In this document: one piece after another, positions 1 through 9,078 of the stretch
Numbering within the stretch: position 1 is the first letter of the stretch
Layout of the letters: each line of letters opens with the position of its first letter
Origin: Pseudomonas sp. GM84
GTDB taxonomy: Bacteria; Pseudomonadota; Gammaproteobacteria; Pseudomonadales; Pseudomonadaceae
Assembly: GCF_000282535.1 (NCBI RefSeq)
Contig: NZ_AKJC01000139.1
Coordinates: 1-52,646, forward strand
Direction: 5' to 3'
DNA length: 52,646 nucleotides
Made by a program: the position numbers and the translations under genes
Notes under the pieces: model-generated
Seen by the model: only the letters and a program-made list of their open reading frames with translations
Databases searched by the model: none
What the model was told of the DNA's origin: nothing

Positions 1-1
1 C

Positions 2-460
2 GCCAGCTTCATCGGCTCGCCGCCAATGAACTTCATTCCCGCACGCCTGGCCAGGCAGGACGGGCGTCTGCTGGCCCAGCTCGACAGTGGCCAGGCGCGT
101 TGCGAGTTGCCGTTGGGTGTGGCCGCAGAAGGGTTGGAGGGCCGTGAAATCATCCTTGGCATTCGCCCGGAGCAGATCACCCAGGGCACGGGGGAGGGCA
201 ATGGCCTGCCGGGTATTCGCGCCGACGTGCAGGTCACCGAGCCTACCGGGCCGGACTTGCTGGTGTTCGTCACCCTCAACCAGACCAAGGTCTGCTGCCG
301 CCTGGCACCGGACATCACGTGCCGGGTCGGGGACAGCCTGAACCTGCAGTTCGACCCCGCGCGGGTGCTGCTGTTCGATGCCGCCAGCGGTGAGCGCTTG
401 GGCCTGGGCGCGGGCAACGCATCCGTGAAGGACAACGTGGCTCACTTCAAGAGCCGTTGA
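2..460 (+). CDS. gtsD: Sugar ABC transporter ATP-binding protein, C-terminal part (cut by window edge)
   Basis: This is the last 152 codons of an ABC transporter ATPase; the reading frame is open to the left edge, so the nucleotide-binding domain lies outside the window. What remains is the C-terminal regulatory region typical of MalK/UgpC-type sugar importers: the junction ASFIGSPPMNF, then an OB/TOBE-like segment containing GIRPEQI. The next gene is oprB, and hexR and zwf follow, which is the context of the glucose/mannose importer gtsABCD in Pseudomonas, so the ATPase probably energises periplasmic glucose uptake. The symbol rests on this context. A general maltose- or glycerol-phosphate-type ATPase cannot be excluded from the tail alone. 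Confidence 0.8.
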   Translation, partial: ASFIGSPPMNFIPARLARQDGRLLAQLDSGQARCELPLGVAAEGLEGREIILGIRPEQITQGTGEGNGLPGIRADVQVTEPTGPDLLVFVTLNQTKVCCRLAPDITCRVGDSLNLQFDPARVLLFDAASGERLGLGAGNASVKDNVAHFKSR

Positions 461-502
461 CATCGTCTACACCACCAATAAGAAAAAAGAGGACGCAAAG
501 GG

Positions 503-1846
503 ATGGAACAGCGCAACCGCATCAGGACCTTGGGCTCGCTGGCCTTGCTTGCCATGGTCGGCAGCAATGGCGTGCAAGCCGCCGAGGCCTTCTCCAGCGA
601 ATCGAAATGGATGTCTGGTGACTGGGGTGGCACCCGCACCGAACTGCTGGAAAAGGGCTATGACTTCACCCTCGACTACGTCGGTGAAGTGGCCGGCAAC
701 CTCAATGGCGGTTACAACGACGACAAGACCGCCCGTTACAGCGACCAGTTCGCCCTTGGCGCGCACCTTGACCTGCAGAAGATCCTCGGCTGGCACGATG
801 CCGAATTCAAGCTGGCGATCACCGAGCGAAGCGGGCGCAACCTGTCCAACGACCGCATCAGCGACCCGCGTGCCGGGCAGTTCAGCTCGGTGCAGGAGGT
901 GTGGGGGCGCGGCCAGACCTGGCGCCTGACCCAGATGTGGATCAAGCAGAAGTACTTCGACGGTGCCCTGGACGTGAAATTCGGCCGCTTCGGCGAAGGG
1001 GAGGACTTCAACAGTTTCCCCTGCGACTTCCAGAACCTGGCCTTTTGCGGCTCGCAGGTGGGCAACTGGGTCGGCGGCATCTGGTACAACTGGCCGGTCA
1101 GCCAGTGGGCGCTGCGGGTCAAGTACAACATCACCCCGGAATTCTTCGTCCAGGTCGGCGCCTTCGAGCAGAACCCCTCGAACCTTGAGACGGGCAACGG
1201 CTTCAAGCTCAGCGGCAGCGGCACCGAGGGTGCGATCCTGCCGGTGGAGATGGTCTGGTCGCCGAAGGTAAACGAGCTGCCAGGCGAATACCGCTTGGGC
1301 TACTACTACAGCACGGCCAAGGCCGACGACGTGTTCGACGACGTCAATGGCAACCCGCAGGCGCTCACCGGCGCGGACTTCAAATCGCACTCGAGCAAGC
1401 ACGGCTGGTGGGTGGTGGCCCAGCAGCAGGTCACTGCCCATGGCGGCGACGTCAACCGCGGCCTGAGCCTGTTCGCCAACTTCACCGTGCATGACCAGGC
1501 TACCAACGTGGTCGACAACTACCAGCAGGTCGGCCTGGTCTACAAGGGCGCTTTCGATGCCCGGCCCAAGGACGATATCGGCTTCGGCGTGGCCCGCATC
1601 CATGTGAACGACGACGTCAAGAAACGCGCCGAGCTGCTCAATGCCCAGAGCGGCATCGACGACTACGACAACCCAGGTTTCGTGCCGCTGCAACGTACCG
1701 AGTACAACGCCGAGCTCTACTATGGCTTCCACGTCACCAACTGGCTGACCGTGCGGCCCAACCTGCAGTACATCAAGAGCCCGGGCGGGTTGGACGAGGT
1801 GGATAACGCGCTGGTCGCCGGCCTGAAGATTCAGTCGTCATTCTGA
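503..1846 (+). CDS. oprB: Carbohydrate-selective outer-membrane porin OprB
   Basis: A 447-residue outer-membrane protein. The first about 26 residues form a signal peptide: basic start (MEQRNRIR), hydrophobic core, and a cut after GVQA. The mature part has the OprB-family opening (KWMSGDWGGTRTELLEKGYDF), many alternating aromatic/polar strands as in a beta-barrel, and a C-terminal Phe (IQSSF), the usual outer-membrane assembly signal. It starts 42 bases after the ABC ATPase gene, with an AAAGGG-like ribosome site just upstream of ATG 503, so it is likely co-transcribed with the importer. Its role is diffusion of glucose and related sugars across the outer membrane. Confidence 0.93.
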   Translation: MEQRNRIRTLGSLALLAMVGSNGVQAAEAFSSESKWMSGDWGGTRTELLEKGYDFTLDYVGEVAGNLNGGYNDDKTARYSDQFALGAHLDLQKILGWHDAEFKLAITERSGRNLSNDRISDPRAGQFSSVQEVWGRGQTWRLTQMWIKQKYFDGALDVKFGRFGEGEDFNSFPCDFQNLAFCGSQVGNWVGGIWYNWPVSQWALRVKYNITPEFFVQVGAFEQNPSNLETGNGFKLSGSGTEGAILPVEMVWSPKVNELPGEYRLGYYYSTAKADDVFDDVNGNPQALTGADFKSHSSKHGWWVVAQQQVTAHGGDVNRGLSLFANFTVHDQATNVVDNYQQVGLVYKGAFDARPKDDIGFGVARIHVNDDVKKRAELLNAQSGIDDYDNPGFVPLQRTEYNAELYYGFHVTNWLTVRPNLQYIKSPGGLDEVDNALVAGLKIQSSF

Positions 1847-1963
1847 GCCCATTTGTTGTAAATTTACGCCAATCCAATTTCGGCTTCCGGCATCCACTGG
1901 TTTGCAGTGGTTGTCGGGGGTAGGCCGAGACAGCGCTATCTCAAACAACAAGAGCTTGGAACC

Positions 1964-2818
1964 ATGCCCGAACATCCGCTACATCGCTTCTTTTCCTCGC
2001 AACGGCCCCGGCCGACATTCGAGTGGGAGCGTTACCAGCAGCGCGATGTGCTGATCATCGATCACCCCCGTTGCCAAGCGGTGTTCAGCCGTCAGGGCGC
2101 GCAACTGCTGCACTTTCAACCCGCCGGCGAACGGCCGTGGCTGTGGTGCGCCGAGCAGTGGCCGCAGGTGGGGGCGATTCGTGGTGGTGTGCCGGTGTGC
2201 TGGCCCTGGTATGGCCGCCATCCCAGCGAGGATCTGTGGCCTGCCCATGGCTGGGCACGGTTGCTGGACTGGAAGCTGCTGGACAGCCGCGAGGACGAGG
2301 AGGGCGTGACCCTGAAGTGGCGCCTGGACCTGTGCGACTGGCAGGTGGACTTGCAGGCAAGGCTTGGCAGCCGCATGGAACTGAGCCTGAGCACCGAGCA
2401 CCAGGACAGCGAGCCTTGCCAGCTGAGTCATGCGCTGCTGGCCTACTGGCGTATCAGTGACGTTTCTGAGATAGCGCTGTCTGGGTTGGAGGATATCGAA
2501 GGCTACGACCGCCTGAATCGTCAGGCCTGTCGTGAGGACGGCGCCTTGAAGCTCAAGGGCGGTTGCCAGAAGGTCTACCCGGGTACGCCACGGGTGCAGT
2601 TGCAGGACCCGGCCTGGCAGCGCGAGCTGTGCATCGATACCGGCGACAGTGATGACACCGTGGTCTGGCACCCCGGCAACCGTCCCTTGATGGGCGTGAC
2701 CGGGCGCGAGTGCCTGGGCTTCGTCTGTGTCGAGGCGGCCAGCGGCAGCGGCGAAGGCCTGAGCCTGGCGCCAGGGCAGCGCGCCCACTTGCGGCTGCAG
2801 GCGCACCGGCTCAGTTGA
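1964..2818 (+). CDS. D-hexose-6-phosphate mutarotase (YeaD-like aldose 1-epimerase family)
   Basis: A 284-residue protein of the aldose-1-epimerase superfamily, the subgroup acting on phosphorylated hexoses. Visible family marks are [15 protein letters not shown] near residue 70, HGWARLLDW near 90, and [12 protein letters not shown] near 155, where the His is the likely general acid. It would interconvert alpha and beta anomers of glucose-6-phosphate, the substrate of the nearby zwf product. I chose ATG 1964; an in-frame GTG at 1907 would add 19 residues unlike the family. The 3' end overlaps the convergent hexR gene by 8 bases. It lies 117 bases after oprB and probably belongs to the same sugar-uptake transcript. 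Confidence 0.85.
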   Translation: MPEHPLHRFFSSQRPRPTFEWERYQQRDVLIIDHPRCQAVFSRQGAQLLHFQPAGERPWLWCAEQWPQVGAIRGGVPVCWPWYGRHPSEDLWPAHGWARLLDWKLLDSREDEEGVTLKWRLDLCDWQVDLQARLGSRMELSLSTEHQDSEPCQLSHALLAYWRISDVSEIALSGLEDIEGYDRLNRQACREDGALKLKGGCQKVYPGTPRVQLQDPAWQRELCIDTGDSDDTVVWHPGNRPLMGVTGRECLGFVCVEAASGSGEGLSLAPGQRAHLRLQAHRLS

Positions 2819-3683
2819 GGTCGTCGTCCTCGATCGGGTAGCGGCTGGCGTTGAGGCTTTCCTTGATCTTGCGCAGGTGCGGCTGGAAGTCCACGCCGCG
2901 GCGCAGGGTCATGCCGGTGGCCAGCACGTCGAGCACGGTCAGCTGGATGATCCGCGAGGTCATCGGCATATAGATGTCGGTGTCTTCCGGCAGCGGGATA
3001 TGCAGGCTCAGGCTGCAGGCCTGGGCCAGCGGCGAGCCGGCGGCGGTCAGGCCGAGTACCGAGGCGCCGTTTTCGCGGGCCAGGCGCGCCACCTCGACCA
3101 GCTCGCGGGTGCGGCCGGTGTAGGAGATGATCACGAACAGGTCGCCGGTGTGGGCCACCGAGGCCAGCATGCGCTGCATCAGCACGTCGGCATGGGCCGA
3201 CACTGCCAGGTTGAAGCGGAAGAACTTGTGCTGGGCGTCCAGGGCCACCGGGGCCGAGGCGCCGAGGCCGAAGAAATGGATCTGCCGGGCCTGGATCATC
3301 ATGTCCACGGCGCGGCTGACCTGTTGCGGGTCGAGCTGCTGGCAGGCAGCGTCGAGCGAGGCGATGGCGCTGCCGAAGATTTTCTGGGTATAGGCCGCCG
3401 GGTCGTCGTCGGCCTCCACCGCGCGGCTGACATAGGCCGCGCCGCTGGCCAGGCTCTGCGCCAGTTGCAGTTTCAGCTCCGGGTAGCCGCTGACGCCGAA
3501 CGAGCGGCAGAAGCGGTTCACGGTCGGCTCGCTGACCTTGGCCGCCTGGGCCAGCGCGGCAATGCTGAAGCGGGTCGCTTGTTGCGGGTTGAGCAGGATG
3601 ACTTCGGCGACTTTGCGTTCGGCCTTGTTCAGCTCGTCGAGGCGTCCCTGGATCTGCTCCAGGAGGTTTCGCACGCGGTCCAT
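2811..3683 (-). CDS. hexR: HexR, RpiR-family repressor of glucose catabolism
   Basis: A 290-residue regulator. Residues about 1-77 form an N-terminal RpiR-type helix-turn-helix ([16 protein letters not shown], then [23 protein letters not shown] split around the recognition helix). Residues about 125-260 form a SIS sugar-phosphate-binding domain ([26 protein letters not shown]). In Pseudomonas, HexR represses zwf-pgl-eda, edd-glk and gap-1 and is released by KDPG, the intermediate consumed by the eda product encoded here. The gene is divergent from zwf across a 202-base shared control region. An AAGGA site lies 7 bases before ATG 3683. Confidence 0.95.
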   Translation of the reverse strand: MDRVRNLLEQIQGRLDELNKAERKVAEVILLNPQQATRFSIAALAQAAKVSEPTVNRFCRSFGVSGYPELKLQLAQSLASGAAYVSRAVEADDDPAAYTQKIFGSAIASLDAACQQLDPQQVSRAVDMMIQARQIHFFGLGASAPVALDAQHKFFRFNLAVSAHADVLMQRMLASVAHTGDLFVIISYTGRTRELVEVARLARENGASVLGLTAAGSPLAQACSLSLHIPLPEDTDIYMPMTSRIIQLTVLDVLATGMTLRRGVDFQPHLRKIKESLNASRYPIEDDDLN

Positions 3684-3778
3684 GGGGGTGTCCTTGGGTC
3701 GGGAAGACAGCCGGCTGACGGAGCAGCAGGCCTCTTGCAGGGTCGTCTATCGTACTGGCGGTGCGGGTGGTGCACCAC

Positions 3779-3820
3779 TTGTCTGTAATCTTTGTGTGTA
3801 ATGTTATGGTTTTTACTACA
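3779..3820. promoter_or_regulatory. Candidate HexR operator region between hexR and zwf
   Basis: The AT-rich centre of the hexR-zwf intergenic region has two direct copies of a TTGTSTGTAATS-like 12-mer at 3779-3790 and 3792-3803. The element ACTACA at 3815-3820 is TGTAGT on the other strand. TGTAAT at 3797-3802 and ACTACA can be read as inverted half-sites. HexR is known to bind in this region in P. putida, but the exact footprint cannot be fixed from sequence alone. Confidence 0.45.
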
Positions 3821-3885
3821 TTATTTCTTGAAAACCCTATGTGAAAGCGGTATTTCTAGATCAACTTTAGGAAAGAACCAACATC

Positions 3886-5355
3886 ATGGCTGCGATCAGT
3901 GTCGAACCTTGCACCTTTGCCCTGTTTGGCGCCCTGGGCGACCTGGCACTGCGCAAGCTGTTTCCTGCGCTCTACCAGCTCGACCGCGCCAACCTGCTGC
4001 ACGCCGATACGCGCTTGCTGGCGTTGGCCCGCGAGCCTGGCAGCGCCCAGGAGCACCTGAGCACCATCGAAACCCACCTGCGCCGGCACGTTGCCCCAGC
4101 AGACCTGGAGCCTGCGGCACTGGGGCGTTTTCTCGGCCGCCTGAGCTATCAGCACCTGGACTTCCTGCAGCCTGAGGGCTACCAGGCCCTGGCCGAACAA
4201 GTGGCCGGCGAGCTGCCGCTGATCGCCTACTTTGCCACGGCTGCCGCCGTGTATGGCGCGATCTGCGAAAACCTGGACAAGGCCGGCCTGGCCGCACGCA
4301 CCCGGGTCGTGCTGGAGAAACCCATTGGTCACGACCTGGAGTCGTCACGGCGGGTCAACGATGCCGTGGCGCGCTTTTTCCCGGAAAGCCGGGTGTATCG
4401 CATCGACCATTACCTGGGCAAAGAGACGGTGCAGAACCTGATTGCCCTGCGCTTTGCCAACAGCCTGTTCGAAACCCAGTGGAACCAGAACTCGATTTCC
4501 CACGTGGAGATCACCGTGGCCGAAAAGGTCGGTATCGAAGGTCGCTGGGGCTATTTCGACAAGGCCGGTCAGCTGCGCGACATGATCCAGAATCACCTGC
4601 TGCAGCTGTTGTGCCTGATCGCCATGGACCCGCCCAGCGATCTGTCGGCCGACAGCATCCGCGACGAGAAGGTCAAGGTGCTCAAGGCACTGGCGCCGAT
4701 CACTGGCGATGGCCTGAGCACCCGTGTGGTGCGTGGCCAGTACATTGCCGGCTACAGCGACGGCAAGGCGGTGCCTGGCTACCTGGAAGAAGACAACGCC
4801 AACGCCCAGAGCGACACCGAAACCTTTGTCGCCCTGCGCGCCGACATCCGCAACTGGCGCTGGTCCGGCGTGCCGTTCTATTTGCGTACCGGCAAGCGCA
4901 TGCCGCAGAAGCTTTCGCAGATCGTCATTCATTTCAAGGAAACGCCGCACTACATCTTCGCCCCGGAACAACGTTTGCAGATCGGTAACAAGCTGATCAT
5001 TCGCCTGCAACCGGACGAAGGTATTTCCTTGCGGGTGATGACCAAGGAGCAAGGCCTGGACAAGGGCATGCAACTGCGCAGCGGTCCGCTGCAACTGAAT
5101 TTTTCCGACACCTGGCGCACCGCGCGGATTCCGGATGCCTACGAACGCCTTTTGCTTGAGGTGATGCGCGGCAATCAGAACCTGTTCGTGCGCAAGGACG
5201 AGATCGAATACGCCTGGCAGTGGTGCGACCAGCTGATCGCTGGCTGGCGTAACGCGGGCGATGCCCCCAAGCCGTATGCGGCGGGATCGTGGGGGCCAAT
5301 GAGTTCGATTGCACTGATCACACGTGATGGGAGGGCGTGGTATGGAGATATCTGA
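3886..5355 (+). CDS. zwf: Glucose-6-phosphate 1-dehydrogenase
   Basis: A 489-residue enzyme oxidising glucose-6-phosphate to 6-phosphogluconolactone with NAD(P)+. The nucleotide-binding fingerprint is at residues 15-21 (GALGDLA, a variant of GASGDLA). EKPIGHD lies at 144-150 and the active-site signature RIDHYLGKE at 172-180, with the catalytic His at 175. Length is normal for the family. It heads the zwf-pgl-eda operon: its last codons overlap the next gene by 14 bases, implying translational coupling. The promoter lies in the region shared with hexR, so expression should rise when KDPG accumulates. Confidence 0.97.
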   Translation: MAAISVEPCTFALFGALGDLALRKLFPALYQLDRANLLHADTRLLALAREPGSAQEHLSTIETHLRRHVAPADLEPAALGRFLGRLSYQHLDFLQPEGYQALAEQVAGELPLIAYFATAAAVYGAICENLDKAGLAARTRVVLEKPIGHDLESSRRVNDAVARFFPESRVYRIDHYLGKETVQNLIALRFANSLFETQWNQNSISHVEITVAEKVGIEGRWGYFDKAGQLRDMIQNHLLQLLCLIAMDPPSDLSADSIRDEKVKVLKALAPITGDGLSTRVVRGQYIAGYSDGKAVPGYLEEDNANAQSDTETFVALRADIRNWRWSGVPFYLRTGKRMPQKLSQIVIHFKETPHYIFAPEQRLQIGNKLIIRLQPDEGISLRVMTKEQGLDKGMQLRSGPLQLNFSDTWRTARIPDAYERLLLEVMRGNQNLFVRKDEIEYAWQWCDQLIAGWRNAGDAPKPYAAGSWGPMSSIALITRDGRAWYGDI

Positions 5356-6055
5356 CCTGCAATTGCCGGCGAGCGTGAAGGCGCATCAGTTGATTGATGC
5401 CAAGACGCTCTCGACGACCCTGGCGGCTGACGTGGCCAGGCGCCTGCGCGCCGCGATCGCTACCAAGGGCCAGGCTTGCCTGGTGCTGTCGGGTGGCCGC
5501 AGCCCGGTGCCGTTCCTCGAGCAGTTGGCAACCGAGGCGCTGGACTGGTCGAAGGTCACCGTCAGCCTGGCTGACGAGCGCTGGGTGCCGGTGGAGCATG
5601 CCGACAGCAACGCTGGCCTGTTGGCCCGCCACCTGTTCCAGGGGGCGGCGGCCAAGGCCCGTTTCGTTGGACTCTATCGACAAGCCGAGCAGCTCGACGC
5701 GGCAGCGGACAGCGCCGACCAGGCCCTGGCTGCGTTGCCGGCTATCGATGTGCTGGTGCTGGGCATGGGTGACGATGGCCATACCGCGTCGCTGTTCCCC
5801 GGCAGCCCCAACCTGGCCGCCGGTCTCGACCGCAACAACCCGCGCCGCTGCCTGCCGATGCTGGCGCCGAGCGTGCCGCACCAGCGCCTGTCGATGACAC
5901 GTTCGCTGTTGGCCAGCGCCGCTTTCATCGCGCTGTCCGTGCAAGGCCCGGGCAAACTCGCTACCCTGCGCGCCGCGCTGGCGGGCAATGATCTTTCCGA
6001 AATGCCGATTCGCGCCTTTCTTCACGACCCCCTGGACATCTACTGGTGCCCATGA
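5342..6055 (+). CDS. pgl: 6-phosphogluconolactonase (DevB type)
   Basis: A 237-residue lactonase hydrolysing 6-phosphogluconolactone, the product of Zwf. Family marks are [16 protein letters not shown] near residue 50, [16 protein letters not shown] near 80, and [16 protein letters not shown] near 140. I chose ATG 5342 because a GGGAGG ribosome site sits 7 bases upstream; the in-frame GTG at 5324 lacks one. The start lies inside the end of zwf. The stop is 17 bases before the eda start. This completes the glucose-6-phosphate to 6-phosphogluconate segment of the Entner-Doudoroff route. Confidence 0.95.
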   Translation: MEISDLQLPASVKAHQLIDAKTLSTTLAADVARRLRAAIATKGQACLVLSGGRSPVPFLEQLATEALDWSKVTVSLADERWVPVEHADSNAGLLARHLFQGAAAKARFVGLYRQAEQLDAAADSADQALAALPAIDVLVLGMGDDGHTASLFPGSPNLAAGLDRNNPRRCLPMLAPSVPHQRLSMTRSLLASAAFIALSVQGPGKLATLRAALAGNDLSEMPIRAFLHDPLDIYWCP

Positions 6056-6072
6056 GCAAAGGATCCACTGTC

Positions 6073-6747
6073 ATGACCACCCTCGAACGCCCACAGCCCA
6101 AGCTCTCGATGGCCGAGAAAGCGACCCGGATCGATGCGATCTGTGGCGCGGCGCGCATCCTGCCGGTAATCACCATCGCCCGTGAGCAAGACATCCTGCC
6201 CCTGGCCGATGCCCTGGCTGCTGGCGGCATCCGTACGCTGGAAGTGACCCTGCGTTCGCAGCATGGCCTGAAGGCCATCCAGGTGCTGCGCGAGCAGCGC
6301 CCGGAGCTGTGCGTGGGCGCCGGCACCGTGCTCGACCGCGACATGTTCGCTGCCGTTGAAGCGGCCGGTGCGCAGTTCGTCGTTACCCCGGGCATTACCC
6401 AGGACATTCTCGAAGCGGGCGTGGACAGCGAGATCCCGCTGTTGCCAGGTATCAGCACGCCGTCGGAAATCATGATGGGTTATGCCCTGGGCTACCGCCG
6501 CTTCAAGCTGTTTCCGGCGGAAATCAGCGGTGGCGTAGCGGCGATCAAGGCCTTTGCCGGGCCGTTTGGTGATATCCGTTTCTGCCCGACTGGCGGGGTA
6601 AATCCGGCCAATGTGCGCAATTACATGGCGCTGCCCAATGTGATGTGCGTGGGCGGTACCTGGATGCTCGACAGTAGCTGGATCAAGAATGGCGAGTGGG
6701 CGCGGATCAAGGCGTGCAGCGCCGAGGCGATGGCCTTGCTGGACTGA
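6073..6747 (+). CDS. eda: KDPG aldolase (2-dehydro-3-deoxy-phosphogluconate aldolase)
   Basis: A 224-residue class I aldolase splitting KDPG into pyruvate and glyceraldehyde-3-phosphate. The catalytic Glu lies in TLEVTLR (about residue 57) and the Schiff-base Lys in RRFKLFPAE (about residue 145). GAGTVLD and CPTGGV phosphate-binding loops are also present. ATG 6073 follows an AAAGGA site; an upstream ATG at 6052 would overlap pgl and adds non-conserved residues. It is the last gene of the HexR-controlled zwf operon. Its substrate KDPG is the HexR effector, so the enzyme also removes its own inducer. Confidence 0.96.
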   Translation: MTTLERPQPKLSMAEKATRIDAICGAARILPVITIAREQDILPLADALAAGGIRTLEVTLRSQHGLKAIQVLREQRPELCVGAGTVLDRDMFAAVEAAGAQFVVTPGITQDILEAGVDSEIPLLPGISTPSEIMMGYALGYRRFKLFPAEISGGVAAIKAFAGPFGDIRFCPTGGVNPANVRNYMALPNVMCVGGTWMLDSSWIKNGEWARIKACSAEAMALLD

Positions 6748-6831
6748 AACTGAATTTGTTGTGTGCTTTACGGCTTATGGGGCGCTTGGTCGGCGCTCCT
6801 TTTTTTGTCTGCAGCTTTTGTGTTGCAGACG

Positions 6832-6933
6832 CGGGCCCTGTCGCGGGGCAAGCCCGCTCCCACAGAGGTTCTGCGAAACACTCGCAGGTGGTGGGGGCTG
6901 TGGGAGCGGGCTTGTCCCGCGAAAGGGCCGGTA
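6832..6933. repeat. Inverted pair of REP elements, GCGGG subtype
   Basis: Two REP arms face each other. The left one, about 6832-6865, contains TCGCGGGGCAAGCCCGCTCC. The right one, about 6899-6932, is its near reverse complement. They lie downstream of eda. The stem core is GCGGG/CCCGC, a different subtype from the CCGGC repeats elsewhere in the window. Confidence 0.85.
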
Positions 6934-6940
6934 CAGGCAA

Positions 6941-6969
6941 CAAAAAAGCCCGCATCATGGATGCGGGCT
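6941..6969 (-). terminator. Rho-independent terminator of leuA
   Basis: A perfect 10-bp stem (AGCCCGCATC / GATGCGGGCT, 6947-6956 with 6960-6969) has a 3-base loop. Read on the minus strand it is followed by a run of six T. It lies 20 bases beyond the leuA stop codon. Confidence 0.88.
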
Positions 6970-6989
6970 CTTGAACACCAACTAACAGC

Positions 6990-8663
6990 TTACGCCGCTT
7001 TAGCCTCTTGCTGGCTCAGCGACCGGTTCAGCGCACTGAACAGCGCCTTGAAGCTCGCAGTGGTGATGTTCTCATCGATACCCACACCATGCACCGGACG
7101 ACCCCCGGCCACACGCAGTTCGATATAGGCCGCCGCCTTGGCATTGGTACCGGCACCAATGGCGTGCTCGTTGTAGTCCATGATCTCCACGGCGATCGGC
7201 AGGCCGGCCACCAGGGCTTCCAGGGCGCCATTGCCCTTGCCGCGCCAGTGCAGGGTGGTTTCGCCTTCACCGGCGACTTCCACTTCCACGGCGCTGTGGC
7301 CGTTCTCTTCCTGCAGGCGGTGGCTGACCAGTGCATATGGGGCGTTGGCCTGGAGGTATTCCTTGTGCAGCAGGCTGTAGATCTGCTGGGCAGTCATTTC
7401 CAGGCCCAGGCGGTCGGTTTCACCTTGCACCACCTGGCTGAACTCGATCTGCATGCGGCGTGGCAGGCTGATTCCGTATTCCTGTTCGAGCAGGTAGGTG
7501 ATACCACCCTTGCCGGACTGGCTGTTGACGCGGATCACCGCCTCGTAGCTGCGGCCGATGTCGGCCGGGTCGATCGGCAGGTACGGCACTTCCCACAGCT
7601 CGCTGTCCTGCTGCTTGGCGAAGCCCTTGCGGATGGCGTCCTGGTGCGAGCCGGAGAACGCGGTGTGGACCAGGTCGCCGACATACGGGTGACGCGGGTG
7701 CACCGGCAGCTGGTTGCACTCTTCGACCACCTTGCGCACGCCGTCGATGTCGGAGAAGTCCAGCTCAGGGTCGATGCCCTGGGTGTAGAGGTTCAGTGCC
7801 AGGGTCACCAGGTCGACGTTGCCGGTACGCTCGCCGTTGCCGAACAGGCAACCTTCGGCGCGGTCGGCACCGGCCATCAGGCCCAGTTCGGTGGCAGCGA
7901 TGCCGGTGCCACGGTCGTTGTGGCAGTGCAGGCTGATGATCACGCTGTCACGGCGGTTGACGTTGCGGCAGAACCACTCGATCTGGTCGGCGTAGATGTT
8001 CGGCGTGGCGACTTCCACGGTGGCCGGCAGGTTGAGGATGACCTTGTGCTCTGGCGTCGGGTTCCACACCTCGATGACCGCGTCGCAGACTTCCTTGGCG
8101 AACTCAAGCTCGGTGGCGCTAAAGGTCTCGGGCGAATACTGGAAGGTCCACTGGGTTTCCGGCTGCTGGGCGGCGTATTTGACGAACAGCTTGGCCGCGT
8201 TCACCGCGATGTCTTTCACGCCTTGCTTGTCCTGGTTGAAGACGATGCGGCGGAACGACGGGCTGGTGGCGTTGTACAGGTGGACGATGGCCTTCTTGGC
8301 GCCGCGCAGCGACTCGAAAGTACGCGCGATCAGGTCTTCACGGGCCTGGGTGAGCACCTGGATGGTGGTGTCGTCCGGGATGTGGCCGTCTTCGATCAGC
8401 GAGCGCACGAAGTCGAAATCTGTCTGCGAAGCCGACGGGAACGAGGCTTCGATTTCCTTCACACCAACCTGCACCAGGGTCTTCCAGAAGCGCAGCTTCT
8501 TCTCGGAGTCCATCGGCTCGATCAGCGACTGGTTGCCATCACGCAGGTCGGAGCTGCACCAGATTGGCGCCTGGGTGATGGTCTTCGACGGCCAGGTACG
8601 GTCAGGCAGGTCGATGGTCGGGAAAGCGCGGTACTTCTTCGATGGGTCTTTGAGCATGGTCAT
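6990..8663 (-). CDS. leuA: 2-isopropylmalate synthase
   Basis: A 557-residue enzyme, the longer LeuA type, condensing acetyl-CoA with 2-oxoisovalerate in the first committed step of leucine synthesis. The catalytic TIM barrel shows [12 protein letters not shown] near residue 36 (metal-binding Asp and the conserved RDGNQ) and [11 protein letters not shown] near 247 (the two metal-binding His). The C-terminal regulatory LeuA dimer domain occupies roughly residues 425-550 and should carry leucine feedback inhibition. ATG 8663 is used; an in-frame ATG two codons on (8657) is possible. The gene stands alone, has a leucine-rich leader ORF upstream, and ends at a strong terminator. Confidence 0.96.
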   Translation of the reverse strand: MTMLKDPSKKYRAFPTIDLPDRTWPSKTITQAPIWCSSDLRDGNQSLIEPMDSEKKLRFWKTLVQVGVKEIEASFPSASQTDFDFVRSLIEDGHIPDDTTIQVLTQAREDLIARTFESLRGAKKAIVHLYNATSPSFRRIVFNQDKQGVKDIAVNAAKLFVKYAAQQPETQWTFQYSPETFSATELEFAKEVCDAVIEVWNPTPEHKVILNLPATVEVATPNIYADQIEWFCRNVNRRDSVIISLHCHNDRGTGIAATELGLMAGADRAEGCLFGNGERTGNVDLVTLALNLYTQGIDPELDFSDIDGVRKVVEECNQLPVHPRHPYVGDLVHTAFSGSHQDAIRKGFAKQQDSELWEVPYLPIDPADIGRSYEAVIRVNSQSGKGGITYLLEQEYGISLPRRMQIEFSQVVQGETDRLGLEMTAQQIYSLLHKEYLQANAPYALVSHRLQEENGHSAVEVEVAGEGETTLHWRGKGNGALEALVAGLPIAVEIMDYNEHAIGAGTNAKAAAYIELRVAGGRPVHGVGIDENITTASFKALFSALNRSLSQQEAKAA

Positions 8664-8739
8664 GGAAGCAATCCTTTTATGTGCGGCCGAGATCGGGCCT
8701 GCCGAGCAATAACGAGATGAAAAGGCGAGGCGACGCGAT

Positions 8740-8817
8740 TCAGCCTGGTAGTCGGGCGCTGACCAGGCAGAGGCTGCGATGTTGTCGGAGCAGGATGAGG
8801 GTGCTGTGGGTCTTCAT
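8740..8817 (-). CDS. Putative leuA leader peptide (25 aa, leucine-rich)
   Basis: A small ORF on the leuA strand starts with ATG at 8817 and stops with TGA at 8740, 76 bases before the leuA start. The peptide reads [19 protein letters not shown] and then SARLPG. Six of 25 residues are Leu, with L-I-L-L and L-C-L-V clusters, using CTC, CTG and CTA codons. This is the pattern of a transcription-attenuation leader in which ribosome stalling at Leu codons would sense charged leucyl-tRNA. A GAAGG sits 2 bases before the ATG and an AGGG about 10 bases before it. The alternative RNA structures were not resolved, so function is inferred from position and composition. Confidence 0.6.
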   Translation of the reverse strand: MKTHSTLILLRQHRSLCLVSARLPG

Positions 8818-8885
8818 GCCTTCAACCCTAACCAGTGGGGTGGGGGATGGCAAGTGTTCGCGGAAAATTGAGAGGAATGCTTAAA

Positions 8886-8933
8886 AAAAGCTTGATAGCG
8901 AGATTTTATAGCTTGGATTCTTTTCAAGCTTTT
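8886..8933. promoter_or_regulatory. AT-rich inverted repeat upstream of the leuA leader
   Basis: AAAAGCTTGA at 8886-8895 and its exact reverse complement TCAAGCTTTT at 8924-8933 are separated by 28 AT-rich bases, with another AGCTTGGA between. This is the only markedly AT-rich stretch between leuA and the M23 peptidase gene and probably holds the leuA promoter. The inverted repeat could be an operator. No convincing -35/-10 pair could be fixed. Confidence 0.35.
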
Positions 8934-8992
8934 AGCGTGTTGCGCTGTATTTTTTGATCGCGCAAGACAGGGGAAGTGATGTCGAGGGTGCT

Positions 8993-9069
8993 GGCCTCAT
9001 CGCCGGCAAGCCGGCTCCCACGAGGTCGGCGGTGATCCTTGCGGGAGCCGGCTTGCCGGCGATGCAGGC
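8993..9069. repeat. Inverted pair of REP elements, CCGGC subtype
   Basis: The left arm at about 8993-9021 contains ATCGCCGGCAAGCCGGCTCC. The right arm at about 9041-9069 is its inverse. They sit just beyond the stop of the minus-strand M23 peptidase gene and so lie between that gene's 3' end and the leuA control region. Confidence 0.85.
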
Positions 9070-9078
9070 GCTGCGGTC

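Noticed and set aside
8681..8884. A plus-strand 67-codon ORF upstream of leuA
   Set aside because: It is antisense to the leucine-rich leader ORF, has no ribosome site and no recognisable product.
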